The notes: a model not told the origin generated them from the sequence alone. A stretch of DNA of 64,000 bases from Psychrobacter sp. TAE2020 (GCF_018919485.1 NZ_JAHLMU010000001.1:1868893-1932892); one strand, 5' to 3'. Counted from the stretch's first letter, positions 17,863 to 27,650 are shown. Made by a program: numbers and translations.

Positions 17863-19524
17863 TTAGTTAGTAATTTTCTTATATTTTGCACGCTTAGGAC
17901 CTGCATCATCACCCATAGTCTTTTTACGATAAGTCTCAAATTCAGAGTAGTTACCGTCGAACCAAATTGGCGCTTCATCTTCAAAGGCTAGAATATGCGT
18001 AGCAATACGGTCAAGGAACCAGCGATCATGCGATACTACCATTACCGTACCTGGGAACACTTGAATAGCATCCTCAAGCGCACGTAAAGTCTCAATATCC
18101 AAATCGTTAGAGGGCTCATCGAGTAGCAATACGTTCGCGCCTTGCTTCAAGGTTTTAGCTAGTTGCAAGCGGTTACGCTCACCACCGGATAATTGACCGA
18201 CGTGCTTTTGCTGGTCTGAACCCTTAAAGTTAAAGCGGCCGATATAAGCACGGCTTGGGGTAGTGTAATCCCCAACGGTAATGATATCTAAACCGTCAGA
18301 GATCTCTTCCCAAACCGTCTTAGTATCGTCTAAGTTATCACGAACCTGACCGACATAAGCGACGCTAACACTTTCACCCAAATCAACAGAACCTGTATCT
18401 GGTTTATCACGATCGGTAATCATGTTGAATAGCGTAGTTTTACCCGCACCATTAGGACCAATGATACCGACAATAGCACCCGCTGGCACGTTAAAGCTCA
18501 AGTCTTTATAAAGCAAACGGTCGCCAAATGATTTGGAGATATCGTTCACTTCGATGACTTTATTACCTAAACGTGGACCTGGTGGAATATAAATTTCAGA
18601 GGTCTCATTACGCTTTTGAAACTCCGTTGAGTTTAGCTCTTCGAAACGCTGTACACGTGATTTAGACTTAGCTTGTTGGCCTTTTTTGTTAGTACGAATC
18701 CACTCAAGCTCTTTTTTCAGTGCTTTCGCGAATGACTCTTCTTGCTTATTCTGCTGCTCTAAACGAGTGTTCTTTTGCTCAAGCCACTCAGTGTAGTTGC
18801 CTTCATACGGATAGCCATGGCCACGATCCAGCTCCAAGATCCACTGGGCAACGTTATCTAAGAAATAACGATCATGGGTAATAGCGACGATAGTACCGCT
18901 ATAGTTCTGCAAGAACTGCTCAAGCCATGCGACTGATTCAGCGTCTAAATGGTTGGTTGGCTCATCGAGTAGTAGCATATCAGGGCGTGACAATAATAGA
19001 CGGCATAGTGCCACACGACGTTTTTCACCACCTGATAGTTTGCTGACGTCCGCATCCCATGGTGGTAGACGTAGCGCATCGGCGGCTTTTTCTAGCTGGT
19101 TGTTTAAGTTGTGCGCATCCCACGTTTGAATGATGTCTTCCATCTTGCCTTGTTCTTCAGCAAGTTTATCAAAGTCAGCATCAGGCTCAGCGTATTCTGC
19201 ATAGATAGCGTCTAAACGCGCTAGTGCATCTAACGCTTCACGCATGCCATCTTCGACATTACCACGAACGTCTTTACTATCATCTAACTGCGGTTCCTGC
19301 GGCAAATAGCCAATTTTAGTACCCGTTTGCGCGCGTGCTTCACCGCTAAACTCGGTATCCACGCCTGCCATAATGCGTAGCAAAGTAGATTTACCTGAAC
19401 CATTGATACCCAGAACACCAATTTTGGCACCTGGGAAAAACGATAAATTAATATTCTTTAAAATCTCGCGCTTAGGCGGAACAAGTTTTGACACGTTGTT
19501 CATTGTGTAAATATATTGAGCCAT
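17863..19524 (-). CDS. ettA: Energy-dependent translational throttle protein EttA (ABC-F ATPase)
   Basis: Ribosome-associated ABC-F protein that gates the first steps of elongation according to the ATP/ADP ratio. Two ABC domains are visible: GINGSGKST with the signature LSGGEKRR and DEPTNHLD in the first, GPNGAGKTT, LSGGERNR and DEPSNDLD in the second. The EttA-type arm and linker (WIRTNKKGQQAKSKSRVQRFEEL region) lies in and between them. The ATG at 19524 has GGAG 5 nt upstream and begins MAQYIYTMNNVSK as in other EttA proteins, so the 12 extra upstream codons are rejected; length is 553 aa, typical. Confidence 0.96.
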   Translation of the reverse strand: MAQYIYTMNNVSKLVPPKREILKNINLSFFPGAKIGVLGINGSGKSTLLRIMAGVDTEFSGEARAQTGTKIGYLPQEPQLDDSKDVRGNVEDGMREALDALARLDAIYAEYAEPDADFDKLAEEQGKMEDIIQTWDAHNLNNQLEKAADALRLPPWDADVSKLSGGEKRRVALCRLLLSRPDMLLLDEPTNHLDAESVAWLEQFLQNYSGTIVAITHDRYFLDNVAQWILELDRGHGYPYEGNYTEWLEQKNTRLEQQNKQEESFAKALKKELEWIRTNKKGQQAKSKSRVQRFEELNSTEFQKRNETSEIYIPPGPRLGNKVIEVNDISKSFGDRLLYKDLSFNVPAGAIVGIIGPNGAGKTTLFNMITDRDKPDTGSVDLGESVSVAYVGQVRDNLDDTKTVWEEISDGLDIITVGDYTTPSRAYIGRFNFKGSDQQKHVGQLSGGERNRLQLAKTLKQGANVLLLDEPSNDLDIETLRALEDAIQVFPGTVMVVSHDRWFLDRIATHILAFEDEAPIWFDGNYSEFETYRKKTMGDDAGPKRAKYKKITN

Positions 19525-19783
19525 TAACACTCCGATGGACTGCATAAAAAAGAGTAGCAAGCACTGTTAAATATAAAAAAAATAGCGCAGCTGCGTTTGC
19601 TAAGTCTTAAAATTAGGATTACAAATTGTCCCTCATTATCGCATTGTGGCGCATAGGCTGCAAGCTGACAGATAGCTTTCGGGCAGGTTTACTGGCTTTT
19701 TACTTAAAACCCTTTCTTTTTTAGCTAAAACCTTGTTATCAGACGCTATTTAAGAACTTACTAGCTTTAATAATAAAATGTGA

Positions 19784-20182
19784 TTAGCTAAAAAGCGATT
19801 TTAGTCCCTTTAATGCTACTAATATTAAATTTGCATGATATTGACGAGGTACTCCAAGATGACTAGTCTCTATTAAATGATATATCGGACTCAAGTAAGA
19901 ATTATTAACATAAGTGTTCGATTCAATATGATTGTAAGTATTTTTAATCATTTTTAAAAATTCATGCTCTAAGTCTATTGTTATGACAGAAGTATCTAAA
20001 TTTAGGTCTGTCATAAAAGGAAGTGCTGGTGTAAATTCCTATAGCCAAATGCTTCTCATAGTTGGAAAATACAAAGCAATCGCTTCTTTATTTAATTCAA
20101 GCATTAAGATGCTGGCGACAATTAAGTCATCTCCAGTAAATCGCATATGTTTATCTTTAAACTCTAAAATCGTATGTGCCAT
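19784..20182 (-). pseudogene. Small unknown gene interrupted by an in-frame amber codon
   Basis: From ATG 20182 (AAGGA 8 nt upstream) the frame reads MAHTILEFKDKHMRFTGDD and continues to a TAG at 20039-20041. The same frame then stays open without another stop to 19784 (EFTPALPFMTDLNLD to LKGLKSLFS). Read through, this gives about 131 aa interrupted once after residue 47. The good ribosome-binding site and uninterrupted downstream frame suggest one ancestral gene inactivated by a nonsense change. Two separate small proteins or a sequencing error are alternatives. The product family is not recognised. Confidence 0.5.
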
Positions 20183-20328
20183 TGCAATCATCCTTGTTCT
20201 ATATCTGTCATAATAGACCACAGCAAACTTACATAAAACCGTTAAACTATACTCTTAATTAATAATCGCCATTACCACTTGTTTAAAACAGCTTTTTTAA
20301 AGCGCTTTATAAAAAGAGCAATCAATCT

Positions 20329-21624
20329 ATGACCTCCAGTTATCGTCCTGAAATTATTCAAAGTGCGTTTGTTGATTTTATTGGCTCACGTTTGCAACCG
20401 TTTTGGTCATTGACTGCGCCAAAGCTGCGTTTAATTGGTCGGCATGCGCTTAGTGAAGAGTTGATAGCGTTACAGTTCGAGGTCAATCGTGCCTTTAGGC
20501 AACGCGCATCTGACGCACATGGTGGCTGGCATGGTGGTCAACATATTAATCTAACTATTCCTATCGACGGTATCTATCATCAACGTAGCTATTCGTTAAT
20601 AGGTCTACCGCAACAGACTTTATGTTGGTCTGAACCTAGTCATTCTAAGACTGTTATCAAGAGCCTTAGACGCCAGCGCCATACGGTTACTATTGCCCTT
20701 AAACCACAAGGCTTGGTGTCAAATTATCTGACCCAACACGCTGCCATTGGCACTATATTTACTAGCAGCGTACCTAGTGGCGACTTCACTTTGCAGCAAG
20801 CTGTTTTAAGCAGTCAGGCTCGCCTATCTGATAACCCACCAGCGCTTGCAAAGCTAACTTTTAGTAGCCAAACACCGCTGCTACTTATAGCTGGTGGTAG
20901 CGGTATTACCCCGATGCTAGGGCTGATCAACCAAGCCCTGCAGCATCAGCGCCCAGTGACCTTAGTACATTATAATCGTGGGTCAGTGCTAGAGAGCTAC
21001 TGGCAGCTATTAGCTGACGAGCATGCTAGTTTCAATTATCATCTAATCAATACTGAAGACCCAGCTAGTTATTTAGCGGATAGCCGTCATCTACAAGCTA
21101 GCAGCTTATTGGCTCTAAACTTACCCTTACTTGCAACCCAAATATTTGCTTGTGGTAGCCCAGCTTTGATAGCGGGCTTGTATAAGGCCGTAGACGAAAT
21201 AGAGGCTGGTTTAAAGCTATCAGAGGATTTAAATCTATTAGGTGATTTACAGTCAGTAGCGAATAGTAAGCTCGATCTAAGGCACTCACTGCGTGACAAT
21301 ATAATTATAGAACGGTTCGGTACCGCCTTAGCGGCACAAGCAGTAGATGCTATGGGTAAGCAATCTGATATCCAAACCCATACGGTGTATTTACGTAGCC
21401 GACAGCAGCAATTTAGCAGTAACGGCACTTTGTTACTGGCGGCAGAACAAGCAGGTATCCGTTTAAATTATGGCTGCCGTCAGGGCATATGTCAGTTATG
21501 TCGCTGTAATAAAGTCAGCGGAGTAGTTAAAAACATTCAAACAGGCAAACTAAGTAGCGACGGTTATGACTCGATCCAAACCTGCCTTAGTGTGGCGATG
21601 AGTGATGTGGTACTAGACATCTAA
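20329..21624 (+). CDS. Ferredoxin reductase-like oxidoreductase (FAD/NAD domain plus C-terminal 2Fe-2S)
   Basis: Electron-transfer protein of the ferredoxin-NADP+ reductase superfamily. The FAD motif RSYS follows GGQHINLTIP; the nucleotide-binding GGSGITPMLGL is central, with FACGSPALI behind it. The C-terminal plant-type 2Fe-2S domain has CRQGICQLC with the fourth Cys in IQTCLS. The layout (reductase first, ferredoxin last, 431 aa) matches proteins that feed electrons to membrane fatty-acid desaturases. The desaturase gene follows 274 bp downstream on the same strand, which supports that role; the exact electron donor (NADH or NADPH) is not evident. Confidence 0.88.
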   Translation: MTSSYRPEIIQSAFVDFIGSRLQPFWSLTAPKLRLIGRHALSEELIALQFEVNRAFRQRASDAHGGWHGGQHINLTIPIDGIYHQRSYSLIGLPQQTLCWSEPSHSKTVIKSLRRQRHTVTIALKPQGLVSNYLTQHAAIGTIFTSSVPSGDFTLQQAVLSSQARLSDNPPALAKLTFSSQTPLLLIAGGSGITPMLGLINQALQHQRPVTLVHYNRGSVLESYWQLLADEHASFNYHLINTEDPASYLADSRHLQASSLLALNLPLLATQIFACGSPALIAGLYKAVDEIEAGLKLSEDLNLLGDLQSVANSKLDLRHSLRDNIIIERFGTALAAQAVDAMGKQSDIQTHTVYLRSRQQQFSSNGTLLLAAEQAGIRLNYGCRQGICQLCRCNKVSGVVKNIQTGKLSSDGYDSIQTCLSVAMSDVVLDI

Positions 21625-21898
21625 ACCTTGGTGAGTGGCTAGTATCACTCTCAATACGTACTTTGATTGATCAAAATAGGTATTGGCAGGTATAAAAGCA
21701 CGCCATTTTAAAAGCTGTTATTAATTAGTTCAATTGTATAGTTACTACTGAGTAATTAGAAAAACTAACCAAAATACAGCAAGTTATACTAGATTCAAAC
21801 AGACTAAGGTCAAGCTGTGTTATATGCTACATCACATTTGATTTACTATACTGTTGCTGTCACTGCTAACCATAAGCAGTTTTGGCTGAGGATTGTTA

Positions 21899-23329
21899 AT
21901 GCGTCTATTACCGCCTATATCCACCGCACATTCTGCTGTTCCTATGTTGACTAGCCCATTAATTACCAGTCACAAAGAGCAGCGTGTCCGCAGCAATAGT
22001 GTTGTCGAAAAACACCTCAATGCAGCGAAAGATCAAGCAAAGTTGGCTAAAGACTCGCTTTACCCTACTGTTACGCAAACGCCGTTATCAAAAGCGCAAA
22101 CCGAAGCCTTAGCAGTAGAGTTAAATACTCTCTATAACCAAGTTATGGACTCTTTAGGTGTCGATGATACTCGCTATATTCAGCGTGTTTACGCAACCGT
22201 AGTGTGTAGTGAAATCGCAGCACGTGCTCTACTTGCGATCGCAGGACGTCTAGCAACCAAACGTGCTCAACTGGCGGTATGGCTGTTAGGTACTTCGATG
22301 CTTAGTTTTAGCAAAATCTTAAATAATATGGAGCTTGGCCATAATGTTATGCACGGTCAGTATGATTGGATGCAGCATCCGCATCTAAACAGTCAAAAAT
22401 TCGATTGGGATATTGTCTGCCCTGCTCCTTTATGGCAGCACTCGCATAACTACTTGCATCATACTTTTACTAATATAGTAGGCCGTGATCACGATGTTGG
22501 CTATCACTTGATTCGAGTAACTGATGAGCAGCCGTGGACACCAGAAGATCGCTATAATCCGCTAAAAACTTTGATTCTAGCTTTAGGGTTTGAGTGGGCA
22601 GTGGCCTTCCATGACATTCAAATCAGTGTTGAGGAATACGCAGACGCTGAAGATAAGCAGCAGATACTACAGCAGAAATCACGCGCTCTTTGGGCCAAAA
22701 TAGCTCGGCAAGTGGCTAAGGACTATCTAGTATTGCCAGCTACTGTGGGCTTGGCTTTAGGTCGTCGCAGTGCGTTAAGCACGCTAACAGGCAATGCTAC
22801 TGCTAACATAGTACGTAACCTATGGACTTGGGCAATCATATTCTGTGGCCATTTTACTGATCAGGCTCACATCTATACTAATTTTGATGAAAATGAGAGT
22901 AAAGGCGACTGGTATGTTAGGCAGATTCTAGGATCGAGTAATATAGAGGGTAGTAAACTATTCCATATTTTATCCGGTAATCTATCACATCAGATTGAGC
23001 ATCACATCTTCCCAGATATGCCCGCCAATCGTTACGCTAGTATCGTGCCACAAGTGCAAGCTATCTGCCGTGACTATAACCTGTCTTACAATACTGGTCA
23101 TTTTGGTAGTCAGTTTAAACAAGTCCTGAAGCGCATTTATCATTTCAGTAAACCTAGCGTTGATGAACTAGCCGTTTATAATCAAGCACAAACGCTAGCG
23201 GATGCTGCTACTGATAAAGTAATGGAAAAACAGCAGCGAATTTCTGATCCAGTCACAGGCTTTAAGAGATATCTGCCGCAAGTAGTACGCCAAGCCTTAT
23301 TTTATGCTCGCAGCACGGATACGCAGTAA
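21899..23329 (+). CDS. Membrane fatty-acid desaturase (acyl-lipid/acyl-CoA type)
   Basis: Di-iron desaturase of the inner membrane; it introduces a double bond into acyl chains, relevant to membrane fluidity in the cold. All three histidine boxes are intact: H148-x3-H152 (GHNVMHGQYD), H181 and H183 with H187-H188 (HSHNYLHH), and H364-x3-HH (HQIEHHIFPD). GAGGA 6 nt before the ATG at 21899 fixes the start; a TTG two codons earlier is less likely. It is 476 aa. The regiospecificity cannot be read from sequence. Probably works with the upstream reductase. Confidence 0.93.
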   Translation: MRLLPPISTAHSAVPMLTSPLITSHKEQRVRSNSVVEKHLNAAKDQAKLAKDSLYPTVTQTPLSKAQTEALAVELNTLYNQVMDSLGVDDTRYIQRVYATVVCSEIAARALLAIAGRLATKRAQLAVWLLGTSMLSFSKILNNMELGHNVMHGQYDWMQHPHLNSQKFDWDIVCPAPLWQHSHNYLHHTFTNIVGRDHDVGYHLIRVTDEQPWTPEDRYNPLKTLILALGFEWAVAFHDIQISVEEYADAEDKQQILQQKSRALWAKIARQVAKDYLVLPATVGLALGRRSALSTLTGNATANIVRNLWTWAIIFCGHFTDQAHIYTNFDENESKGDWYVRQILGSSNIEGSKLFHILSGNLSHQIEHHIFPDMPANRYASIVPQVQAICRDYNLSYNTGHFGSQFKQVLKRIYHFSKPSVDELAVYNQAQTLADAATDKVMEKQQRISDPVTGFKRYLPQVVRQALFYARSTDTQ

Positions 23330-23497
23330 CTGTTCAGCTATCTGCTATTGCTTTAAGACACGTTAAGCTACTAGTAACTCAGGTAAGTAAACTTAATAAT
23401 AGTTTTAACTGCTAAGCTTTTTACTAATAAGCTGCAAACTTGTACTATTTAGACTAGTAGCAAAAAATAAATCATGATGATAATAAAAGGATTTTTT

Positions 23498-23791
23498 ATG
23501 AACCAAGCCTCTACAGACCCCATAACTATTACTCATAACGAGCAAGCAAAGCGTTTTGAAACTACAGTAGAGGGGCAAATTGGTTATATAAGCTATCAGC
23601 AGCGCGACGACACTTTAATTTATGACCATACTATCGTGCCGCAGTCATTAGGTGGTAAGGGCGTAGGATCTGCCTTAGTAAAGCATGCACTAAATTATGC
23701 CCGTGATAATGATAAAAAAGTGCTTCCACAATGCTCATTTGTAGCCTCATACATTGATAAGCATCCTGATTATAAAGACCTTATCAGCTAA
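23498..23791 (+). CDS. GNAT-like N-acetyltransferase (COG2388/YjdJ type)
   Basis: Small single-domain protein of 97 aa. The family core is visible: IGYISYQQRDD, then HTIVPQSLGGKGVGSALVKHAL (acetyl-CoA binding Q/G-x-G-x-G/A loop), and the ending CSFVASYIDKHPDYKDL typical of this subgroup. AAAAGGA followed by six Ts before the ATG at 23498 sets the start; an upstream in-frame ATG at 23474 lacks a site. The substrate is unknown for most members. It stands alone. Confidence 0.88.
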   Translation: MNQASTDPITITHNEQAKRFETTVEGQIGYISYQQRDDTLIYDHTIVPQSLGGKGVGSALVKHALNYARDNDKKVLPQCSFVASYIDKHPDYKDLIS

Positions 23792-24145
23792 GCGCAGACT
23801 AGTAGAACAAAGAGCTAGTTTTGCTAAGCAACAATTAACTATTAGTAGTACTAGCATTTATTGCTAACTCTGCTACTATTCGATCCTATGATGACAGCTA
23901 TAACGGTTTAACCGTTGCAATACCTGCCTATATTTTGCGACCTTTATTGCTATATTTCATAGTTTAACCACTAATTTATAGTAAGGAGCTGCAAAAGATA
24001 GGTAGGTTTTTTGCACCTTATATATTATAAAATAACTGCTCAGTTACCCTAGATCTAAAGCGCTTAATAATAGCACTCAGCATCTTAACCAGCCACTGGC
24101 TTTACAGTGCCAGCTTGCTTTTACCTAATAATAAAGGATATTGCT
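23792..24145. other. Intergenic region before phhB
   Basis: About 354 bp without a supported gene. It contains a small perfect palindrome AACGGTTTAACCGTT (23902-23916), possibly an operator. Confidence 0.4.
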
Positions 24146-24439
24146 ATGAGTAGTTTATCTAACCAACAAGTCGACTTGCAGCTAGAAGATTTAGCCGGCT
24201 GGCAACGTGACGGTAATAGTATTGTTAAGTCTTACAACTTTAGTGATTTTATTGAGGCTATGAGTTTTATGAATCAAGCTGCTTTTTATGCAGAAGCATT
24301 AGAGCATCACCCTGAATGGCATAATACTTATAACGTAGTTGATGTGCGTTTGACTACTCACGACACTGGTGGTATTACTAGTCTCGATATCCGTTTGGCC
24401 AAGCGTATGGAATATATTATTCAGCCTAAACGTCTGTAG
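24146..24439 (+). CDS. phhB: Pterin-4a-carbinolamine dehydratase
   Basis: Dehydrates 4a-hydroxytetrahydropterin, recycling the cofactor of aromatic amino-acid hydroxylases; also called DCoH. The diagnostic run [20 protein letters not shown] followed by DTGGIT carries the active-site His-His and the later His. AAGGA 7 nt before ATG 24146 supports this start rather than the ATG at 24107; length is 97 aa, normal for the family. No phenylalanine hydroxylase gene is adjacent. A terminator follows. Confidence 0.93.
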   Translation: MSSLSNQQVDLQLEDLAGWQRDGNSIVKSYNFSDFIEAMSFMNQAAFYAEALEHHPEWHNTYNVVDVRLTTHDTGGITSLDIRLAKRMEYIIQPKRL

Positions 24440-24498
24440 CTAATCTTGGTTATTATATTATTTAGAACCTGCAAAACATTCACCTTGATTAAACCCAA

Positions 24499-24526
24499 AA
24501 AAAAGTCCTCAAGTGAGGACTTTTTT
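24499..24526. terminator. Bidirectional terminator between phhB and the DUF1328 gene
   Basis: Perfect stem AAAAAAGTCCTC / GAGGACTTTTTT with a 4-nt loop. Confidence 0.93.
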
Positions 24527-24547
24527 CTATTTGACAATTACCGTCTA

Positions 24548-24703
24548 TTAGACTTTGCGACCAATAAAGGCCACTATGAATAGAATTACGGCAACAACTA
24601 AGAAGATATAAGCCAAGTTAGATGACAAACCGGCAACTCCACCAAAGCCTAACAAACTTGCTATCAGTGCGATGACTGCAAAAATAATAGCCCAACGAAA
24701 CAT
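24548..24703 (-). CDS. DUF1328 small membrane protein (YtjA-like)
   Basis: A 51-aa protein. GAGGAG 8 nt before the ATG gives a clear start. It begins [20 protein letters not shown] and ends with AFIGRKV, with GFGGVAG in the middle: two hydrophobic segments around a Gly-rich turn, the standard DUF1328 pattern. Function is unknown; related genes are often stress-induced. It converges with phhB across a shared terminator. Confidence 0.9.
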   Translation of the reverse strand: MFRWAIIFAVIALIASLLGFGGVAGLSSNLAYIFLVVAVILFIVAFIGRKV

Positions 24704-25295
24704 AATCGTTCTCCTCATATAAAAATCAAAAGATAAACATCAAAACAGATATCAAATAGCTAAAAAATTACTACTATCCGTTTTCTAACTGGCTATTTAT
24801 TAACCTATACTTAACGCCATTTAGAAAACCACTATTTTTGATGCTCAATATTGTTATTAACTTTGTTGTTATTAACTTAACAGAAGATTAGCAACATTTA
24901 TTAGCTTAATACGTTCATTTTGGTATTCTTCACGCTATATTGTGTAACCTGTGTAGCGATAACGCCATATTTGTAGCAAATATATCACATTAAGTGATTT
25001 TACTTGGTTTTTAGGCGATTATATGTCTACATATTTTTGCTTAACAACTTTTATCCACTAAATACTATTCTATCAGTCTAAGCGTTGATGTTTTTACAAG
25101 CTTGTAGAACGATTAATACAAAATCTTAGTTATGAAGCTATTCAATTAATCGTCTATAGCAACAATTACAAGCCACAGTTACAGTAGCAGTCAGCTATAA
25201 AAATCATTATAACCATCTACATTTATAAAGTGCTGTCATCAACATTTTATGGTTATTTTAAATAAGCCTTCTAATTAGTTGTAAAGGGAATAATT
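24704..25295. other. Long AT-rich divergent intergenic region
   Basis: About 590 bp between two divergent genes. I see no convincing gene, RNA or repeat; it presumably carries both promoters. Confidence 0.4.
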
Positions 25296-26660
25296 ATGAA
25301 CAATGATACTAATTCTAGCCAAGACGCTACAAATCAGTCTAAGCAAAACACTGCACGACAGGCTAATCCAGCGTCTAACGGTGCACAGCGTGCTTATTCT
25401 ATTGTTCTTTATGGCGCTACTAGCTTTGTTGGGCAAATCACAGCTCACTACTTAGCAAAATTTCTAACTGAGCAGCAAGCTGATAATGCCAATCAATCAA
25501 AGCCAATATCTTGGGCGTTAGCAGGACGTGATCAGCAAAAGTTAGAGACTCTACAGACTGCAATCAATAGACTGCAGCAATCCCAAAGCACAAAAACTGA
25601 TAAGGTCGATATAATCATGGCTAACAGTGACGATCAAGCTAGCCTTGATGCTATGACTAAACAGACACAAGTGGTTATCTCAACAGTCGGTCCTTATCTA
25701 AAATACGGCGAACCCCTAATCAAATCTTGCGCTGAAAACGGTACTGATTATGTTGATCTCACTGGCGAAGCCATTTTTATTAAAGATATGTTAGATAAGT
25801 ATCAACAGACAGCCAAACAAAGTGGCGCACGCATCATCAATTCTTGTGGCTTTGACTCTATACCTTCTGATTTAGGCGTCTACTTCACTCAGCAGCATGC
25901 TGAAGCTAAGTTTGGTCAAGCTTGTCAAAGCATCAATATGCGGGTAAAAGCAGCTAAAGGTGGCTTATCTGGCGGTACTATCGCCTCTATGGCCACTATC
26001 TTTGAAGAGGTAGGTCAAGACAAAGCTCGTCGTAAGCAAGTTGCTAACCCTTACCTATTGAACGATGATAAAGATGCGCCTAGTGTACGCCAAGACAATG
26101 TTGGCAAGCCTGAATACGATAGTGAGCATAAGCGCTGGCTAGCTCCTTTTGTGATGGCAAGTATCAATACCCGTATCGTTCATCGTAGCAACCAGCTGTT
26201 AAGCTATCAGTATGGGCATAATTTTAAATACGATGAAGCCATGTGGATGCAAGATGGTATCAAAGGTAAATTGATGAGCTATGGCTTAAGCGCCGGTTTA
26301 TTAGGATTTGCGACAGCGATGATATTTAAGCCAAGTCGTGAGTTGCTATCGAAGCATGTATTACCTAAATCAGGCTCAGGGCCTTCTAAATCAGAACAAA
26401 ATGAAGGCTTTTTTGATATTAGGTTTTTTGGGAAAACCTCTAACAGCGATACTATTAGCACTAAAGTAACTGGTGACCGAGATCCTGGATACGGCAGTAC
26501 TTCACGCATGCTAGCGCAATCTGCTTTATGCTTAGCGCAAGACATCAGTAAAGAAGAAGTGGACGGTGGTTTTTGGACACCTGCTTCAGCAATGGGCAAC
26601 AAGTTACTTGAGCGTTTAGAGAAACATGCTGGTTTAAGCTTTGATGTGATTGATAGCTAA
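25296..26660 (+). CDS. Saccharopine dehydrogenase-like NAD(P)-binding oxidoreductase
   Basis: A 454-aa protein with an N-terminal polar tail of about 30 residues (Asn/Gln/Ser-rich), then a Rossmann start VLYGATSFVGQITAHYL. The family signature VVISTVGPYLKYGEPLIKSC and DYVDLTGE follow, then NSCGFDSIPSDLGVY and KGGLSGGT. These match the SCCPDH-like/trans-acting enoyl reductase family, members of which are linked to lipid metabolism; the true reaction here is unknown. A hydrophobic stretch near residue 330 (GLSAGLLGFATAMIF) may associate with membrane. Monocistronic, with a probable terminator after it. Confidence 0.85.
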   Translation: MNNDTNSSQDATNQSKQNTARQANPASNGAQRAYSIVLYGATSFVGQITAHYLAKFLTEQQADNANQSKPISWALAGRDQQKLETLQTAINRLQQSQSTKTDKVDIIMANSDDQASLDAMTKQTQVVISTVGPYLKYGEPLIKSCAENGTDYVDLTGEAIFIKDMLDKYQQTAKQSGARIINSCGFDSIPSDLGVYFTQQHAEAKFGQACQSINMRVKAAKGGLSGGTIASMATIFEEVGQDKARRKQVANPYLLNDDKDAPSVRQDNVGKPEYDSEHKRWLAPFVMASINTRIVHRSNQLLSYQYGHNFKYDEAMWMQDGIKGKLMSYGLSAGLLGFATAMIFKPSRELLSKHVLPKSGSGPSKSEQNEGFFDIRFFGKTSNSDTISTKVTGDRDPGYGSTSRMLAQSALCLAQDISKEEVDGGFWTPASAMGNKLLERLEKHAGLSFDVIDS

Positions 26661-27107
26661 ACCTATAGCTTACAAAGCTGTTTGGGAACTAGTAATTAGT
26701 AGCCTTAAAGTAATCGCATTTTGGCAACAAGATGCGGTTTTTATCTAACAATAACACTACAATAATTGCACAATATCACTTATTAGCAGAAGTCTGACAG
26801 ACTTTACATCGATGTACCACTGAATGGTTGGTATTTAAATTGTTATTATTACCCATAGTGTTTACGATATTTTTTATATTTATAGATAACGTTGTGTACT
26901 GACCAACATTTTTATACGAATCAGTCATGATAGTCGCCAATTGATTATCATGATTTTATTTTCTCTATAGATTATATATTAGTTATTTTAAATATATATA
27001 TTCTGTATTCTAAATAGAAAGTCACTATATTAAGCCGTACTTAATCAGAGTTATTTGTACGACTATTCTAATTGACATTATAAAATTATAAATTGAGGAT
27101 TAAATAA
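26661..27107. other. Intergenic region before the repeat-containing exported protein
   Basis: About 447 bp. It has a terminator-like hairpin at its start (26712-26744) and an inverted repeat TCATGATA / TATCATGA (26925-26953) of unknown role. No gene is seen. Confidence 0.45.
26712..26744 (+). terminator. Probable terminator after the saccharopine dehydrogenase-like gene
   Basis: Stem AATCGCAT / ATGCGGTT (one G-U pair) with a 12-nt loop and a following T-run. Confidence 0.6.
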
Positions 27108-27650
27108 ATGAAAAACCATAATCTAGCTTTATCATTATTGATTGGCGCTGCACTTACTATCCCAACATTGGCAATGGCCGCTCCAGCTAATACTAAAGCC
27201 GCTAACAAGACAACGGCCACCGCTGAGAGGGCTGTTGCAAGCACAGATAACGAGACTGATGCAAATACTTCTAAAACCAGTAAAATGATTCCGTTTACTA
27301 TTAGCGAAACTAAAACTATTTCACGCACACGGGCCAATAGTAATAATGGTCAACAGCCAATGACTACAGAAATAAAAGCACCGAACGGTCAACAACCGAT
27401 GACTACAGAAATAAAAGCACCGAATGGTCAGCAACCGATGACTACAGAAATAAAAGCACCGAACGGTCAGCAACCGATGACTACAGAAATAAAAGCACCG
27501 AACGGTCAGCAACCGATGACTACGGAAATAAAAGCACCAGCAGAAGCTTTACAAAACTCAGAATTACAAACCACTGAAATAATATCTGAAGATCCTGTGC
27601 TAGAGGCACCAGAAGACTTAGCAGAAGCTTCAGAAGAAGACGATTTATAA
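27108..27650 (+). CDS. Exported protein with five tandem 13-residue repeats, unknown function
   Basis: A 180-aa protein. A signal peptide (MKNHNLALSLLIGAALTIPT...) is probably cut after AMA. The mature part has an Ala/Thr/Asn/Lys-rich segment, then residues 80-144 made of five copies of NGQQPMTTEIKAP, then an acidic tail (EDLAEASEEDDL). No Cys and no membrane segment after the signal. I do not recognise it; the composition suggests a flexible periplasmic or secreted protein. AATTGAGGATTAAATAA precedes the ATG, so GAGG is the likely ribosome-binding site. A repeat array of this kind can change copy number by slippage. Confidence 0.82.
   Translation: MKNHNLALSLLIGAALTIPTLAMAAPANTKAANKTTATAERAVASTDNETDANTSKTSKMIPFTISETKTISRTRANSNNGQQPMTTEIKAPNGQQPMTTEIKAPNGQQPMTTEIKAPNGQQPMTTEIKAPNGQQPMTTEIKAPAEALQNSELQTTEIISEDPVLEAPEDLAEASEEDDL
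27345..27539 (+). repeat. Five tandem 39-bp repeats inside a coding region
   Basis: Each unit encodes NGQQPMTTEIKAP. Units differ only at a few third-codon positions (aat/aac, caa/cag, cca/ccg, aca/acg). The unit length is a multiple of three, so gain or loss keeps the frame. Confidence 0.97.

Noticed and set aside
19983..20213. A 76-codon plus-strand frame over the broken small gene
   Set aside because: The opposite strand has the better ribosome-binding site and a longer, otherwise open frame.
27321..27512. Antisense frame across the tandem repeats, giving a Cys/Phe-rich repeat peptide
   Set aside because: It is a shadow of the repeats; the plus-strand gene has a signal peptide and a ribosome-binding site.
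27345..27539. Possible CRISPR-like array
   Set aside because: The 39-bp units are directly abutted without spacers and encode protein.
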